Origin: Mycobacterium colombiense
Lineage (GTDB): Bacteria > Actinomycetota > Actinomycetes > Mycobacteriales > Mycobacteriaceae
Assembly: GCF_003284975.1 (NCBI RefSeq)
Contig: NZ_QMEU01000050.1
Location: 1-32,349, forward strand
DNA length: 32,349 nucleotides
Reading direction: 5' to 3'
Shown here: piece by piece, positions 7,161 through 15,361 of the stretch
Numbering within the stretch: the first letter of the stretch is position 1
How the letters are laid out: each line of letters starts with the position of its first letter
Made by a program: the position numbers and the translations under genes
Notes under the pieces: generated by a model
What the model was told of the DNA's origin: nothing
The model's database searches: none
The model's input: the letters and a program-made list of their open reading frames with translations, nothing else

Positions 7161-8595
7161 GCACTCGAATTCCCTCGTACACATAGGGCCGTTTGTCGTC
7201 TATGCGCCGTTGCGTACGACCAAAAACACCAATACCTTTCGACTGCACGACCATCTTGAGCGCGTTGAAGATTGCGTTTTCGTTCCGAAAGTCGGGGTGG
7301 TTCTCGTGTCCGTGCTCCCGCGCCCACTGTCGAACCGATGCGAGCACGTCACTCACCTTTGTGAACACGTCGCGGCTGTTGACGCACTCGCACTCATCGT
7401 TGACGTACTGGCGCATTGGACTTGCGGTGTCGAGGAATTCCCGTTCGCCCGCCGTGGATTCGAGTATGACGAACTTGTCGTCAGCGGTGAGGCTATCCAG
7501 TCCGTCAAGTGCCCAATTCAACATGCCCGGTAGTTCGTCGAGCATCTTGCTTCTGAGGTTGTTATCGGGGTTGTCCTTGATGCTCGCGTCCGGGAGATCG
7601 AGGAACATCATGCGGCGCATCACCGCGCCTGCCGGATCATCGAGTAGCAGCATGTCGTTACCGGCGTAGGTGATCCGCGCGGGCACCGGACCGTCCCATT
7701 GGCCCTTGTGCTTGCGATTGATCGGTACATCGTCCTCTCCGATCACCTGAAGGATCAGCTCCAGAAGCAATCCGCGGTGTCGTGGAGTCATCTCGCGTAC
7801 GTCAGAAAATGTTGCGAGTGAGGCGTATTGCAGTCCGTCAAGTCCAAAGTCATAGTCGAGGTCTTTCGGCTTGATCACCTTGACGTTCTGACCAACAAGC
7901 TGTTTCAGCAACCACAACAACGTGCCCTTACCGCTGCCCGATGGGCCCTTGATGTTCAGTGCTTTCTGCCTGTTCGTTCTCCCCGACATCAGATACCCCG
8001 CCCACTGACTCGCGAGCAACTGCCGGTCATCGCCGGGAAGACTGCTATTGAGATACGCGCGGAAGTTTGGTGTTGGCGCGGCGGGGTCATAGTCGAACGG
8101 GAGCGGGTTGATGGAGAACAGGTCAGAGTCCGGCTTGATGAGCTTGCGGTCCCGCACTCGCACGACGCCGTTGCGCACAGCGATCTTCAGTTCGCCGTCG
8201 TATTCGCCGTTGATGATGAACGGCGGTATCCGATGCGCGGGCAGTTTGACGATTCCGCGCACGGCGTCGGCTGTTTCACGCAGCTTGTTTAGCGTCGGTT
8301 TCCAGTTGAGTGCTTGCGGGTCCTTGCCACTACCAACATATTTCGCGTGCTCTGTTGCCGCCCTAATCGCGTCGCGGATGTCGCGGTCATCTCGACGTTC
8401 ATAGCCGGACCCGGTGAACTGATACCACTCGTCAGCCCAATTTCTGACCGAGGTATCTCGCTTGGTCATCTCGTTCACGAACCGCAGCGCTGATGCGGGG
8501 TAGTTGTCGGGCGGAGGCCAGAACGGGTCCCCAGGGTCGCTGTAGTTGTGCCGAGGGTCACTGCCGCGAAGCCTTAGCACCACAACTTCATTCAT
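7102..8595 (-). CDS. Phage/plasmid-type primase-helicase, superfamily 3 (D5/P4-like)
   Basis: The 497-residue protein carries a D5-type N-terminal region and an SF3 helicase core. Walker A is GPSGSGKGTLLWLL (about residues 217-230). A Walker B-like acidic strand follows (LATFSDVREM), then a sensor-1 ITYAGND and an Arg-rich segment AVMRRMMFLDLP, all typical of P4/D5-family replicative helicases. It should unwind the element's origin as a hexamer, together with the upstream prim-pol. I prefer the ATG at 8595, which lies in an ATGAATGA overlap with the prim-pol stop; an in-frame ATG at 8613 is an alternative. The last residues are encoded within the iteron repeats, so origin and gene are physically merged. 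Confidence 0.92.
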   Translation of the reverse strand: MNEVVVLRLRGSDPRHNYSDPGDPFWPPPDNYPASALRFVNEMTKRDTSVRNWADEWYQFTGSGYERRDDRDIRDAIRAATEHAKYVGSGKDPQALNWKPTLNKLRETADAVRGIVKLPAHRIPPFIINGEYDGELKIAVRNGVVRVRDRKLIKPDSDLFSINPLPFDYDPAAPTPNFRAYLNSSLPGDDRQLLASQWAGYLMSGRTNRQKALNIKGPSGSGKGTLLWLLKQLVGQNVKVIKPKDLDYDFGLDGLQYASLATFSDVREMTPRHRGLLLELILQVIGEDDVPINRKHKGQWDGPVPARITYAGNDMLLLDDPAGAVMRRMMFLDLPDASIKDNPDNNLRSKMLDELPGMLNWALDGLDSLTADDKFVILESTAGEREFLDTASPMRQYVNDECECVNSRDVFTKVSDVLASVRQWAREHGHENHPDFRNENAIFNALKMVVQSKGIGVFGRTQRRIDDKRPYVYEGIRVRHPRVTLVSPPASPSKNTA

Positions 8596-9709
8596 TCGTC
8601 GCTCGCCATCCACCCCACGCCGTCACGTCGGCTGCCGTCAAGTCGAGCGCCTGCGTGATCGCATGCTCAGCCGCTCGTGCGAACTCGAACGAGTCAAGGT
8701 AGTCGCCACGTTCGGCGTAGGCCGCGAGGGCAGCCGCTTCGATGGCATCGCGCGCGGTGCGCCACGGGTAGCACCCCGCCCTGGCCTTGCGCGCCGCGAT
8801 ATACAGCGCGCGTTGGTATGCCGGGTAAGTCGTCCCTGGTGCCGTTGCTAGTCGCACGCGAAGCACGGTCTTGGTCAGATGGCTGGGGTGCTCGTTGTAG
8901 GTGTACTCGTCCGCGAACGCGCAAACCTCAGCACTCGTCGCGAGTGCGCCTTGGTGTCGTGGCTTCCGGTAAAGGCCGAATAGCCACGCGTCCGGCAGGG
9001 CCGGTAAGTCATCGCGCGGCGGCAGCACACCGGGGGTGATTTCGTCACCGTGCGGGCCATACAGCCGGTAATGCGTGCCGGTGGGGTGCAGACTGCCGGG
9101 ACCGCCGAGGTAGCGCAGGTGCGGCAAGATCAGGTCAACGTGCCCTTCGCCGCCGTCCGGTGTGCCGAGCTTCCCCGGTCCTGACCAGTCTGTCGGTGTC
9201 CGATAGAGCCGGATACCGCCGCCGGTCGCAGGGTCGCGAGCGGTGACGAGGTACGTCTGTGGGAGCGGCCCGAGGCGGTTCTCGTGCTCGGCGAGAGTTC
9301 GTACGCCACGCTTGCCGCCGTGAGCATCGACATCGAGGCCAACCACGCCCCGAGGTGTTCGTAGGCCGTAGCCGAGTAGGCCGCGCTCGCGACCTGACGC
9401 GAGCCGTTGTGCGATGCCGTGAATCAGCCGCAGCAATTCCGCCCGATCGGCTGTTCGCGCGCCGTACCCGTGATACCCGCCGTACCAAGCTGTCTTGTGC
9501 GGCGGCAGGTTAGGTCGGTGCGGGTCAAGACGACCTATGAGCACCGGTGCCCAGCCATTGCCGAGATTCGGCATTGCCCGCGACAGAAGTAGTTCCGTCT
9601 CCATACCGTCGAAACACACGTATTCGTTGCCGTCTTCGTCCGTTTCGATGTAGGCCGAATAGGGGCGAGGCGCCTCGTCGGTGTCAGGTTGCGGCAGTAG
9701 AATCGCCAT
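8588..9709 (-). CDS. Bifunctional DNA primase/polymerase (prim-pol, AEP family)
   Basis: The 373-residue protein has the archaeo-eukaryotic primase/polymerase signature. The metal-binding pair D126-x-D128 sits in VVGLDVDAHGG, and the next strands are TGGGIRLYR and RYLGGPGSLH. The canonical histidine of the second AEP motif is not at its usual place (GGGIRLYR rather than GGxHxYF), a variation I associate with actinophage members. It should synthesise primers for element replication. The ATG at 9709, preceded by GGAAAG, is chosen over the upstream frame to 9778, which would add Arg-rich residues without a clear RBS. The stop overlaps the helicase start. Confidence 0.88.
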   Translation of the reverse strand: MAILLPQPDTDEAPRPYSAYIETDEDGNEYVCFDGMETELLLSRAMPNLGNGWAPVLIGRLDPHRPNLPPHKTAWYGGYHGYGARTADRAELLRLIHGIAQRLASGRERGLLGYGLRTPRGVVGLDVDAHGGKRGVRTLAEHENRLGPLPQTYLVTARDPATGGGIRLYRTPTDWSGPGKLGTPDGGEGHVDLILPHLRYLGGPGSLHPTGTHYRLYGPHGDEITPGVLPPRDDLPALPDAWLFGLYRKPRHQGALATSAEVCAFADEYTYNEHPSHLTKTVLRVRLATAPGTTYPAYQRALYIAARKARAGCYPWRTARDAIEAAALAAYAERGDYLDSFEFARAAEHAITQALDLTAADVTAWGGWRATNE

Positions 9710-9781
9710 CGGTACTCGTCTTTCCAGTCGTTGCCATAATCGCGGGGCGTTTCCCTTTCCTGAGCGCCCCGCGTTCATTTT

Positions 9782-10009
9782 TCAGACCGCCTGCGGAGTT
9801 GCGACCTTCGGTTGGAAGATGCAGGACTCCACAAATTCGATCAAGTCATCACGGCTTGTGTACTTTGTGCGTCCAATTCGTATATGGCCGATTCGACCGT
9901 CGCGCATGGCGTCACGAATGGCACGTGCTGCCACATGACCCTCGATTAGACCACCAGAAATTTCTGCCGCGATGACATCTGACTTGTAGGGAATGTCATA
10001 AACCTTCAT
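9782..10009 (-). CDS. xis: Excisionase/AlpA-like small DNA-binding protein
   Basis: The 75-residue basic protein has the winged HTH typical of Xis/AlpA (MerR-like HTH_17). The recognition-helix region is AARAIRDAMRDGRIGHIRIG and is followed by the wing TKYTSRDDLIEFVE. Such proteins bend DNA at att sites and/or activate integrase or satellite promoters. The ATG at 10009 is preceded by AGGAAAGAG. It is the first gene of the minus-strand block xis, prim-pol, helicase, terminase-like, recombinases, so it could be produced from the same promoter as the replication genes. Confidence 0.8.
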   Translation of the reverse strand: MKVYDIPYKSDVIAAEISGGLIEGHVAARAIRDAMRDGRIGHIRIGRTKYTSRDDLIEFVESCIFQPKVATPQAV

Positions 10010-10911
10010 CCGATCGCTCTTTCCTCGACTCAATCCGGTCAGTATTGACGAAACTAACGCTACGACCGAGATGGGCAACACGGCAAGGCATTTCAGGTAG
10101 CCCCTTCAGGGCTAAAAAGAGCAGTTTTGACTACTTTTTTCTGTCATTTTTGTACGCGCTTTCCGACGCTAGAGGTGCCGATTGACATCGGTTGAGCGCG
10201 CCGGCGTGAGTGACTCCTCAGACGGATGCGCAAGGGTAAGCGCTAGGACGACGTGGGTGCGGAGAGGCCCATGAATCCATTCGGCCCGCCGATAAGTCCC
10301 GCGGACCGGAACATACTCGTGTCGGGAAGATGGACCCGCGCCCAGCGCGCCTGGCGCAAACGATCCGCTTGAGCTGCCTTCGCCTACCGATAACGCAACG
10401 ACCTCGCACCGATGAGTCGTCGACGCCGCGAGTATTTCTGCGGACGGTAACCCTACTCAGGGTCGCTGGCGGTGACGATATGGCACCGTCAGACTATGGA
10501 GACCACAGCCTCGCGGACTGAGGCCTCCCGCGCGGCGACGACCTACGTCTTGCATCTCCATCGAACAACCTGTGGGGGTCTGACCTGGAGTTTTCGCCCT
10601 TTGTTGTAGACGCCTCGCGAGTAGGAATGGCTGACCCAACGCAGCGCGACTTACACCCCGGTAGTTGTTTGCTGCAATCCAGCGTTCTGCCAATGGGTTT
10701 TGAGTAACCTGGGTGCTTAGAGCAGCTGATCTGTGAAGCCAAGCCGCGAAAGGGTCGAATCGGGCCGAGACCGCGAGCTCGCAGACCAAATCGCTGCTGA
10801 CGCGTTAGCTGGCTGGAGCGTCTTCAGGAGATCGATCGCCCGGGTTACAACTCGACGAAGACGCTCACACCGTTGGATGCATTAGCGCCCGAACGAGCGG
10901 AGGTGTTGTGG
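10010..10911. other. Gene-free stretch between replication block and defence operon
   Basis: About 900 bp separate the divergent xis and ADP-ribosyltransferase genes. The first part is AT-richer (10115-10155 has runs of A and T) and probably holds the promoter of the minus-strand block. The rest contains only short open frames with no RBS, domain or plausible composition. No convincing -35/-10 pair for the defence operon was found. It may be the left junction of the cargo and may contain a decayed gene. Confidence 0.5.
10098..10114. promoter_or_regulatory. Small inverted repeat upstream of xis
   Basis: TAGCCC and GGGCTA are separated by 5 nt, about 90 bp upstream of the xis start. There is no T tract, so an operator is as likely as a terminator. 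Confidence 0.3.
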
Positions 10912-11481
10912 GTGGGGGGTCCAGGAGGGCCAAGGACTAGCGCTGAAGAACTGGCCTCAGACCTCGCCACGATGTTCTTTGATCAGACTCAAGCGGCGAC
11001 TGAATCACAGCTGTACGCGGTTAGGCGCTGGCAGGGCCGCGACCGGTTCTACGAGCAAGTGCAATCCGTCATTGCTGGTGGCGCGTTCGACACCGAGGTT
11101 GGGACAATCGCCGATGACCTGGCCGCTCTGGCGCGGCCAGTCACGATAGATATTGAAGTTTGGCGAGGTGATAGAAACGTGAAGAAATGGCTGAGTGCTG
11201 ATTTCCCCGACGTGACTGGGCAGAATTACCGGTCACGCCGCTTCATCTCCACCACCACAAGTATCGAGGTGGTTCGGTCTGAGTTCATCAACGGTTCAAT
11301 TCCGGCGATATGGCAGATGTCTGTTCGGGCCGGTGTCGACGCAATCTGGATACCTCCTTTAGGCACACCGGAAGACGCTTTGCAGCATGAATTGCTGCTG
11401 GCACCCGGTGTGAACATCCGTATCGTCGACGTCGATGCAACGGGTGCCACTGCACGCATCAACGCGGAGGTCAGCAGGTGA
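10912..11481 (+). CDS. ADP-ribosyltransferase-fold protein (R-S-E type, QxE variant)
   Basis: The 189-residue protein has the full order of motifs of toxin-like arginine/serine/glutamate ADP-ribosyltransferases. R85 lies in VWRGDR; the STS-like motif is RFISTTTS (S113-T115); and the catalytic loop is ALQHELLLAPG, with Q158-x-E160 in place of ExE. The following strand VNIRIVDVD fits the fold. QxE rather than ExE is known in C3-like enzymes that modify non-arginine residues, so the target may not be arginine. There is no signal peptide, so it should act in the cytoplasm. The GTG at 10912 has GGAGG 8 nt upstream; the frame also opens at TTG 10873 without an RBS. Its stop overlaps the Z1 start (GTGA), placing it first in the defence operon. 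It may be an effector, a nucleic-acid modifier or a toxin controlled by its neighbours. Confidence 0.8.
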   Translation: MGGPGGPRTSAEELASDLATMFFDQTQAATESQLYAVRRWQGRDRFYEQVQSVIAGGAFDTEVGTIADDLAALARPVTIDIEVWRGDRNVKKWLSADFPDVTGQNYRSRRFISTTTSIEVVRSEFINGSIPAIWQMSVRAGVDAIWIPPLGTPEDALQHELLLAPGVNIRIVDVDATGATARINAEVSR

Positions 11482-14372
11482 GCAGATTCAACGACGAGCT
11501 TGATTTGGTGAAAGCCACCGATTACACACCTACGACCGTTCGAGGTCTCCTTAACTTACTTGACCTTGTGGGCGCGTCGCGCGAAGAGCAAGCCAACGGG
11601 ATACGTAAATGGCTTGCTGACCACGAGATGAACTCCATGCTGGAGTTCAGCCTGCGCCGCCACGGATTCGATCCAGACGAAACTCAGGCCGCAACCGGGA
11701 GTATTAAACAGATGCCCGACCTCAATACGCTTGCCGCAGAAGATCCGATTATCCGTAACCTTGCCCGAATTATGCGAGACTCACGTCCGGCCACTCTTGA
11801 GCAAGCGGTCGACGAATCGGTGGAGATGGGTATCGACCGGAACCGCGTCGAGATTGCTGCCGGAAAGATTCGAGAACTTGTAAGACAGATTGCCGCCGCA
11901 CAGACACCGATCAACGTCGTCGCTGGGAACATCGAGTCCTGGTACGCAGGGCCGCGAGCAGAGGACGCTAATTGGGCTGCCTTGGTGGAGAGCCTGCAGG
12001 CGGACGGCTGGGACGACAATATGATCCGCGTCCTTGACGAGTCATCGACGAAGGTTGTCGCCAACCTGCCGAACCCAGCTGGCGAAGGAGGTTATCAGTG
12101 CCGCGGCTTGGTCCTCGGCTATGTGCAGAGCGGCAAGACAACCAACTTCACCGCTGTTATCGCCAAAGCGGCAGATGCCGGGTACCGCTTCTTCATCGTG
12201 CTGTCAGGCGTCCATGATGCGCTTCGACTTCAAACGCAGGAACGCTTGAACGATCAGTTGTGGGAGCCGCACAGCTCAAAGTGGCACCGCCTCACCAACG
12301 AACACGATTTCCGTCCCACCGACAACGTCGATGCGCTGCTGACAGCCCAGAACCAACGGGTGCTCACTGTGGTCAAGAAGAATGCTGCGCGTTTGCGCGC
12401 GCTGAGGAACTGGTTGTTCGAGGCGCGTCCTGAATTGTTGGCTGACTGCCCGATGCTGGTGATCGACGACGAAGCCGACCAGGCGACGGTAAATACCGCT
12501 AAACCGGATCGTCAACCGTCCCGGATCAATTCGCTTATTCGCGACATCGTCAACAAGGTTCCCAAGTCGGCGTACGTGGGGTATACCGCCACTCCCTTCG
12601 CCAACGTCCTCATCGACCCTAAAGATTACGAAGACCTCTACCCGCGTGACTTCATTGTCGATCTCCCCCGCCCCGACATCTACGTCGGTCCCGAAGCCAT
12701 CTTCGGTCGTGAGGAACTCGACTTCGACGACCTTGGCGTCGGCGACGACGGCCACGACTTCGTGAGAAGCGTGCCAGAGAACGAGCTGGATGATCTACGG
12801 CCCAAAGGCGCCGCCAAGCGGCACCTCTTTGAGCCTAGGATCACTGACAGCCTCGATTCGGCGCTCCGCTATTTCCTGATGAGCACGGCGGCCCGACGGG
12901 TGAGGGGCAGAGGAAACCGTCACGCGACAGCCTTAGTGCACACCTCCCAGCACATCGATGTTCATGAAAGGACTGCCGAGGCGATCCGAGACCACCTGAA
13001 AGCACTCAATATTCGGATATCTGAGGGGGACCCACTACTCTTCGCCTCGCTGCAACAACAGTGGCTCGACGAATGTGATCTTGTGCCAGCGGCTGATTTT
13101 GAGCTAAATGCAATCTCATGGGAGGAGGTTGCGGCCGAACTTCCAATAGTCGCGAAGGCGGCCGAGGTGATTACGGACAACTCCCGCAGTACAGAACGCT
13201 TGAGTTTCGACGACCAGAACCCGCGCGTCATTGTGGCCGTCGGCGGAAACACCTTGTCACGAGGCCTCACCCTCGAGGGTCTGGCCGTGTCCTTCTTCGT
13301 ACGTACAGCCTCCGCATACGACACGCTTCTGCAGATGGGACGATGGTTTGGCTATCGCAACGGATACGCAGATTTGACGCGCATCTGGATGACAGATGAG
13401 ATGCGCGCGTGGTTCCACCACCTCGCGACCGTCGAGGAGGAAATCCGCTACGACATCCAACGCTACGAAAACGAGCACGCGACGCCCGAGCAATTCGCTG
13501 TACGGATTAGAACCCATCCCAAACTAGCGATCACGGCAGCCGCCAAGATGCAGAATTCCCGCCGCGCAGAAGCCTCCTACTCTGGCCGCCGTTTGCAGAC
13601 CATTCTCTTCAATCACCGCGACAAGGACTGGCTGACGGAGAACATCGAGGCCGGCCGGTCCCTGATTTCCGCGATGACCGACGCGAACCGCCGCACAAAG
13701 GGCGGGATCACGATCCTGAAAGGCATCGATAGCCAGCTGATCATCAAATTCCTTGCCGCATATAGATTCCATGAAAATAGCCGAGATCTTGACGGCGACC
13801 TTCTTACTCGATACATCCTGGGCAGACGCGACGAAGGTGAGCTCCACCGGTTCAACGTTGCAGTCATGGGCCGTACATCGAGCTCCGATTATCTGGGTCA
13901 GGTTGATCTCGGTCTTGGTTATGAAATCGGCTGCATCAATCGCGCGCGGCTCAAGTCCGTGGGCGGGGCTACATATGCCGACATCAAGACGCTCATGAGT
14001 CGCAATGACAGGGTGATTGACCTCAATCTGCCATCCGAGGAGATAGGACCCGACGTCACTGCCGGCCGACTCGCGCAGCTAAGAAATCCTCCAGAACAAG
14101 GTGGCCTAGGCGACGGGTCAGGCTTACTCCTCCTCTACCCGGTGTCACGCGATAGCCGACCCATTCGCGGATCGCTCAAGACCCGCGTGCCATTGCAGGC
14201 AGACGAGCACGTGCTTGGCGTCGGACTGGTCTTTCCTGAAACCCGTTCAAAATCGGCTCAAGTCGAGTACGTCACGGCTGATATCGCGGCGATGCCGGGC
14301 GTCGAAGTGGACTCGCCGGACGACGCGGATGAGCCGGAGGACCAAGACGGCCAGGACGTGGAGGCGGTGTGA
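11478..14372 (+). CDS. Z1 domain superfamily II ATPase/helicase-like protein
   Basis: The 964-residue protein matches the Z1 family. A helical N-terminal region (1-200) precedes the motor: Walker A GYVQSGKTTNFTAV (about 213-226), DEAD-like LVIDDEADQAT (about 328), motif III-like YVGYTATPFAN (about 367), and the late motifs NTLSRGLTLEG and QMGRWFGYR (about 590-625). Z1 proteins occur in restriction-like operons with DUF4420 and GHKL/MORC ATPases and are thought to translocate on or remodel DNA for the nuclease partner. The C-terminal 300 residues are not recognised. GGAGG precedes the GTG by 7 nt. It overlaps the genes on both sides by 4 and 4 nt. Confidence 0.93.
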   Translation: MSRFNDELDLVKATDYTPTTVRGLLNLLDLVGASREEQANGIRKWLADHEMNSMLEFSLRRHGFDPDETQAATGSIKQMPDLNTLAAEDPIIRNLARIMRDSRPATLEQAVDESVEMGIDRNRVEIAAGKIRELVRQIAAAQTPINVVAGNIESWYAGPRAEDANWAALVESLQADGWDDNMIRVLDESSTKVVANLPNPAGEGGYQCRGLVLGYVQSGKTTNFTAVIAKAADAGYRFFIVLSGVHDALRLQTQERLNDQLWEPHSSKWHRLTNEHDFRPTDNVDALLTAQNQRVLTVVKKNAARLRALRNWLFEARPELLADCPMLVIDDEADQATVNTAKPDRQPSRINSLIRDIVNKVPKSAYVGYTATPFANVLIDPKDYEDLYPRDFIVDLPRPDIYVGPEAIFGREELDFDDLGVGDDGHDFVRSVPENELDDLRPKGAAKRHLFEPRITDSLDSALRYFLMSTAARRVRGRGNRHATALVHTSQHIDVHERTAEAIRDHLKALNIRISEGDPLLFASLQQQWLDECDLVPAADFELNAISWEEVAAELPIVAKAAEVITDNSRSTERLSFDDQNPRVIVAVGGNTLSRGLTLEGLAVSFFVRTASAYDTLLQMGRWFGYRNGYADLTRIWMTDEMRAWFHHLATVEEEIRYDIQRYENEHATPEQFAVRIRTHPKLAITAAAKMQNSRRAEASYSGRRLQTILFNHRDKDWLTENIEAGRSLISAMTDANRRTKGGITILKGIDSQLIIKFLAAYRFHENSRDLDGDLLTRYILGRRDEGELHRFNVAVMGRTSSSDYLGQVDLGLGYEIGCINRARLKSVGGATYADIKTLMSRNDRVIDLNLPSEEIGPDVTAGRLAQLRNPPEQGGLGDGSGLLLLYPVSRDSRPIRGSLKTRVPLQADEHVLGVGLVFPETRSKSAQVEYVTADIAAMPGVEVDSPDDADEPEDQDGQDVEAV

Positions 14373-15361
14373 TCGATGAGGTCAGGATCGCCTACACAGC
14401 CCTGCGATCCCAACCACCACCGCCGCAAGGAGAGCTCGCCATCATCCCGCTCAAGTCCGGGGATGGTGCCTTTGTAGCGATCGACGACTCTGACCGGCCA
14501 CATCTCGTACTGATGGCCAGCACCGAGTCGGTCCCCGCATCGGAGACGGTGGCTCTTGAGATCGCCGCACGAGCACTGGTGATCAACGGTCTAGAGCAGA
14601 GGTTCATCGACGTTCAGTGTGTCATCGAAACATTCGATGAGGTTTTCGAGTATTTCGTTGTCGCGGTTTTGGATCGCTTAGCCAATACCGGTGATTCAAC
14701 GGTGGAAGCTGTCATAGCGGTCCTCGACAAGTGGCGTGACTTTTTGGCCGCCGCTCCCGCTCCGCCCGGTCGCGACCAGCTGGCTGCCGTCTTCGGTGAG
14801 TTGCTAGTCGTCTTAGATGTCGTCCGAGCAAGTCGCGATCCGAGCGTCGAGTTCTGGGTGGGTCCATTCGGCAGTCGTCACGACCTCCGTAACGGCCCAG
14901 TGGCACTGGAAGTTAAGACCACTCGCGCGCACACGGGTCGGCTAGTGACCGTCCACGGAGAAGACCAACTAGTGCCGCCAGATTCCGGTTACCTCTTTCT
15001 CCATCTTGTGCGGCTTGAACAAGTCCCCGGCGGCGGCCGCTCGGTTTCGTCACTTGTCGACGAGTTGCTCACGGCAGGTGTCGCCGCCGAAACCTTATTT
15101 GAGGCGGTCGCAGGCGCCGGCGTCCCAGTTAACGCGTTGGCCGCCTCGGCCGAAGTCACCTTCGACGTGAGGGAGCGGTTCACCGTCCCCGTCGATGACC
15201 GCACGCCCAAAATTGTGCCCTCCTCGTTCGTCGATGGTCACCGCCCCACCGGCGTGGTCGACCTTCGCTACACAATCGACTTGGACCATTGCTTGAACTC
15301 TGCGCTAAACACGGCGGATTACGAGGATGTCATCAAATCGCTAGCAGTACAGGGGGAATGA
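14369..15361 (+). CDS. DUF4420 / PD-(D/E)XK motif nuclease
   Basis: The 330-residue protein has the DUF4420 core in its middle: GELLVVLDVV, then FWVGPFGSRHDL, then VALEVKTT followed by a further strand (VTVHGEDQL). The D of RHD and the E and K of EVK make the PD-(D/E)XK metal site at about residues 175-190. The family almost always sits beside Z1 and GHKL ATPase genes and is predicted to be the DNA-cutting subunit. GTG start inside a GTGTGA overlap with the Z1 stop; GGAGG lies 4 nt upstream. Confidence 0.9.
   Translation: MIDEVRIAYTALRSQPPPPQGELAIIPLKSGDGAFVAIDDSDRPHLVLMASTESVPASETVALEIAARALVINGLEQRFIDVQCVIETFDEVFEYFVVAVLDRLANTGDSTVEAVIAVLDKWRDFLAAAPAPPGRDQLAAVFGELLVVLDVVRASRDPSVEFWVGPFGSRHDLRNGPVALEVKTTRAHTGRLVTVHGEDQLVPPDSGYLFLHLVRLEQVPGGGRSVSSLVDELLTAGVAAETLFEAVAGAGVPVNALAASAEVTFDVRERFTVPVDDRTPKIVPSSFVDGHRPTGVVDLRYTIDLDHCLNSALNTADYEDVIKSLAVQGE

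Noticed and set aside
10457..10789. Minus-strand frame of 110 residues in the 10010-10911 gap
   Set aside because: No RBS, no recognisable domain, Arg-rich composition typical of chance frames in GC-rich DNA.
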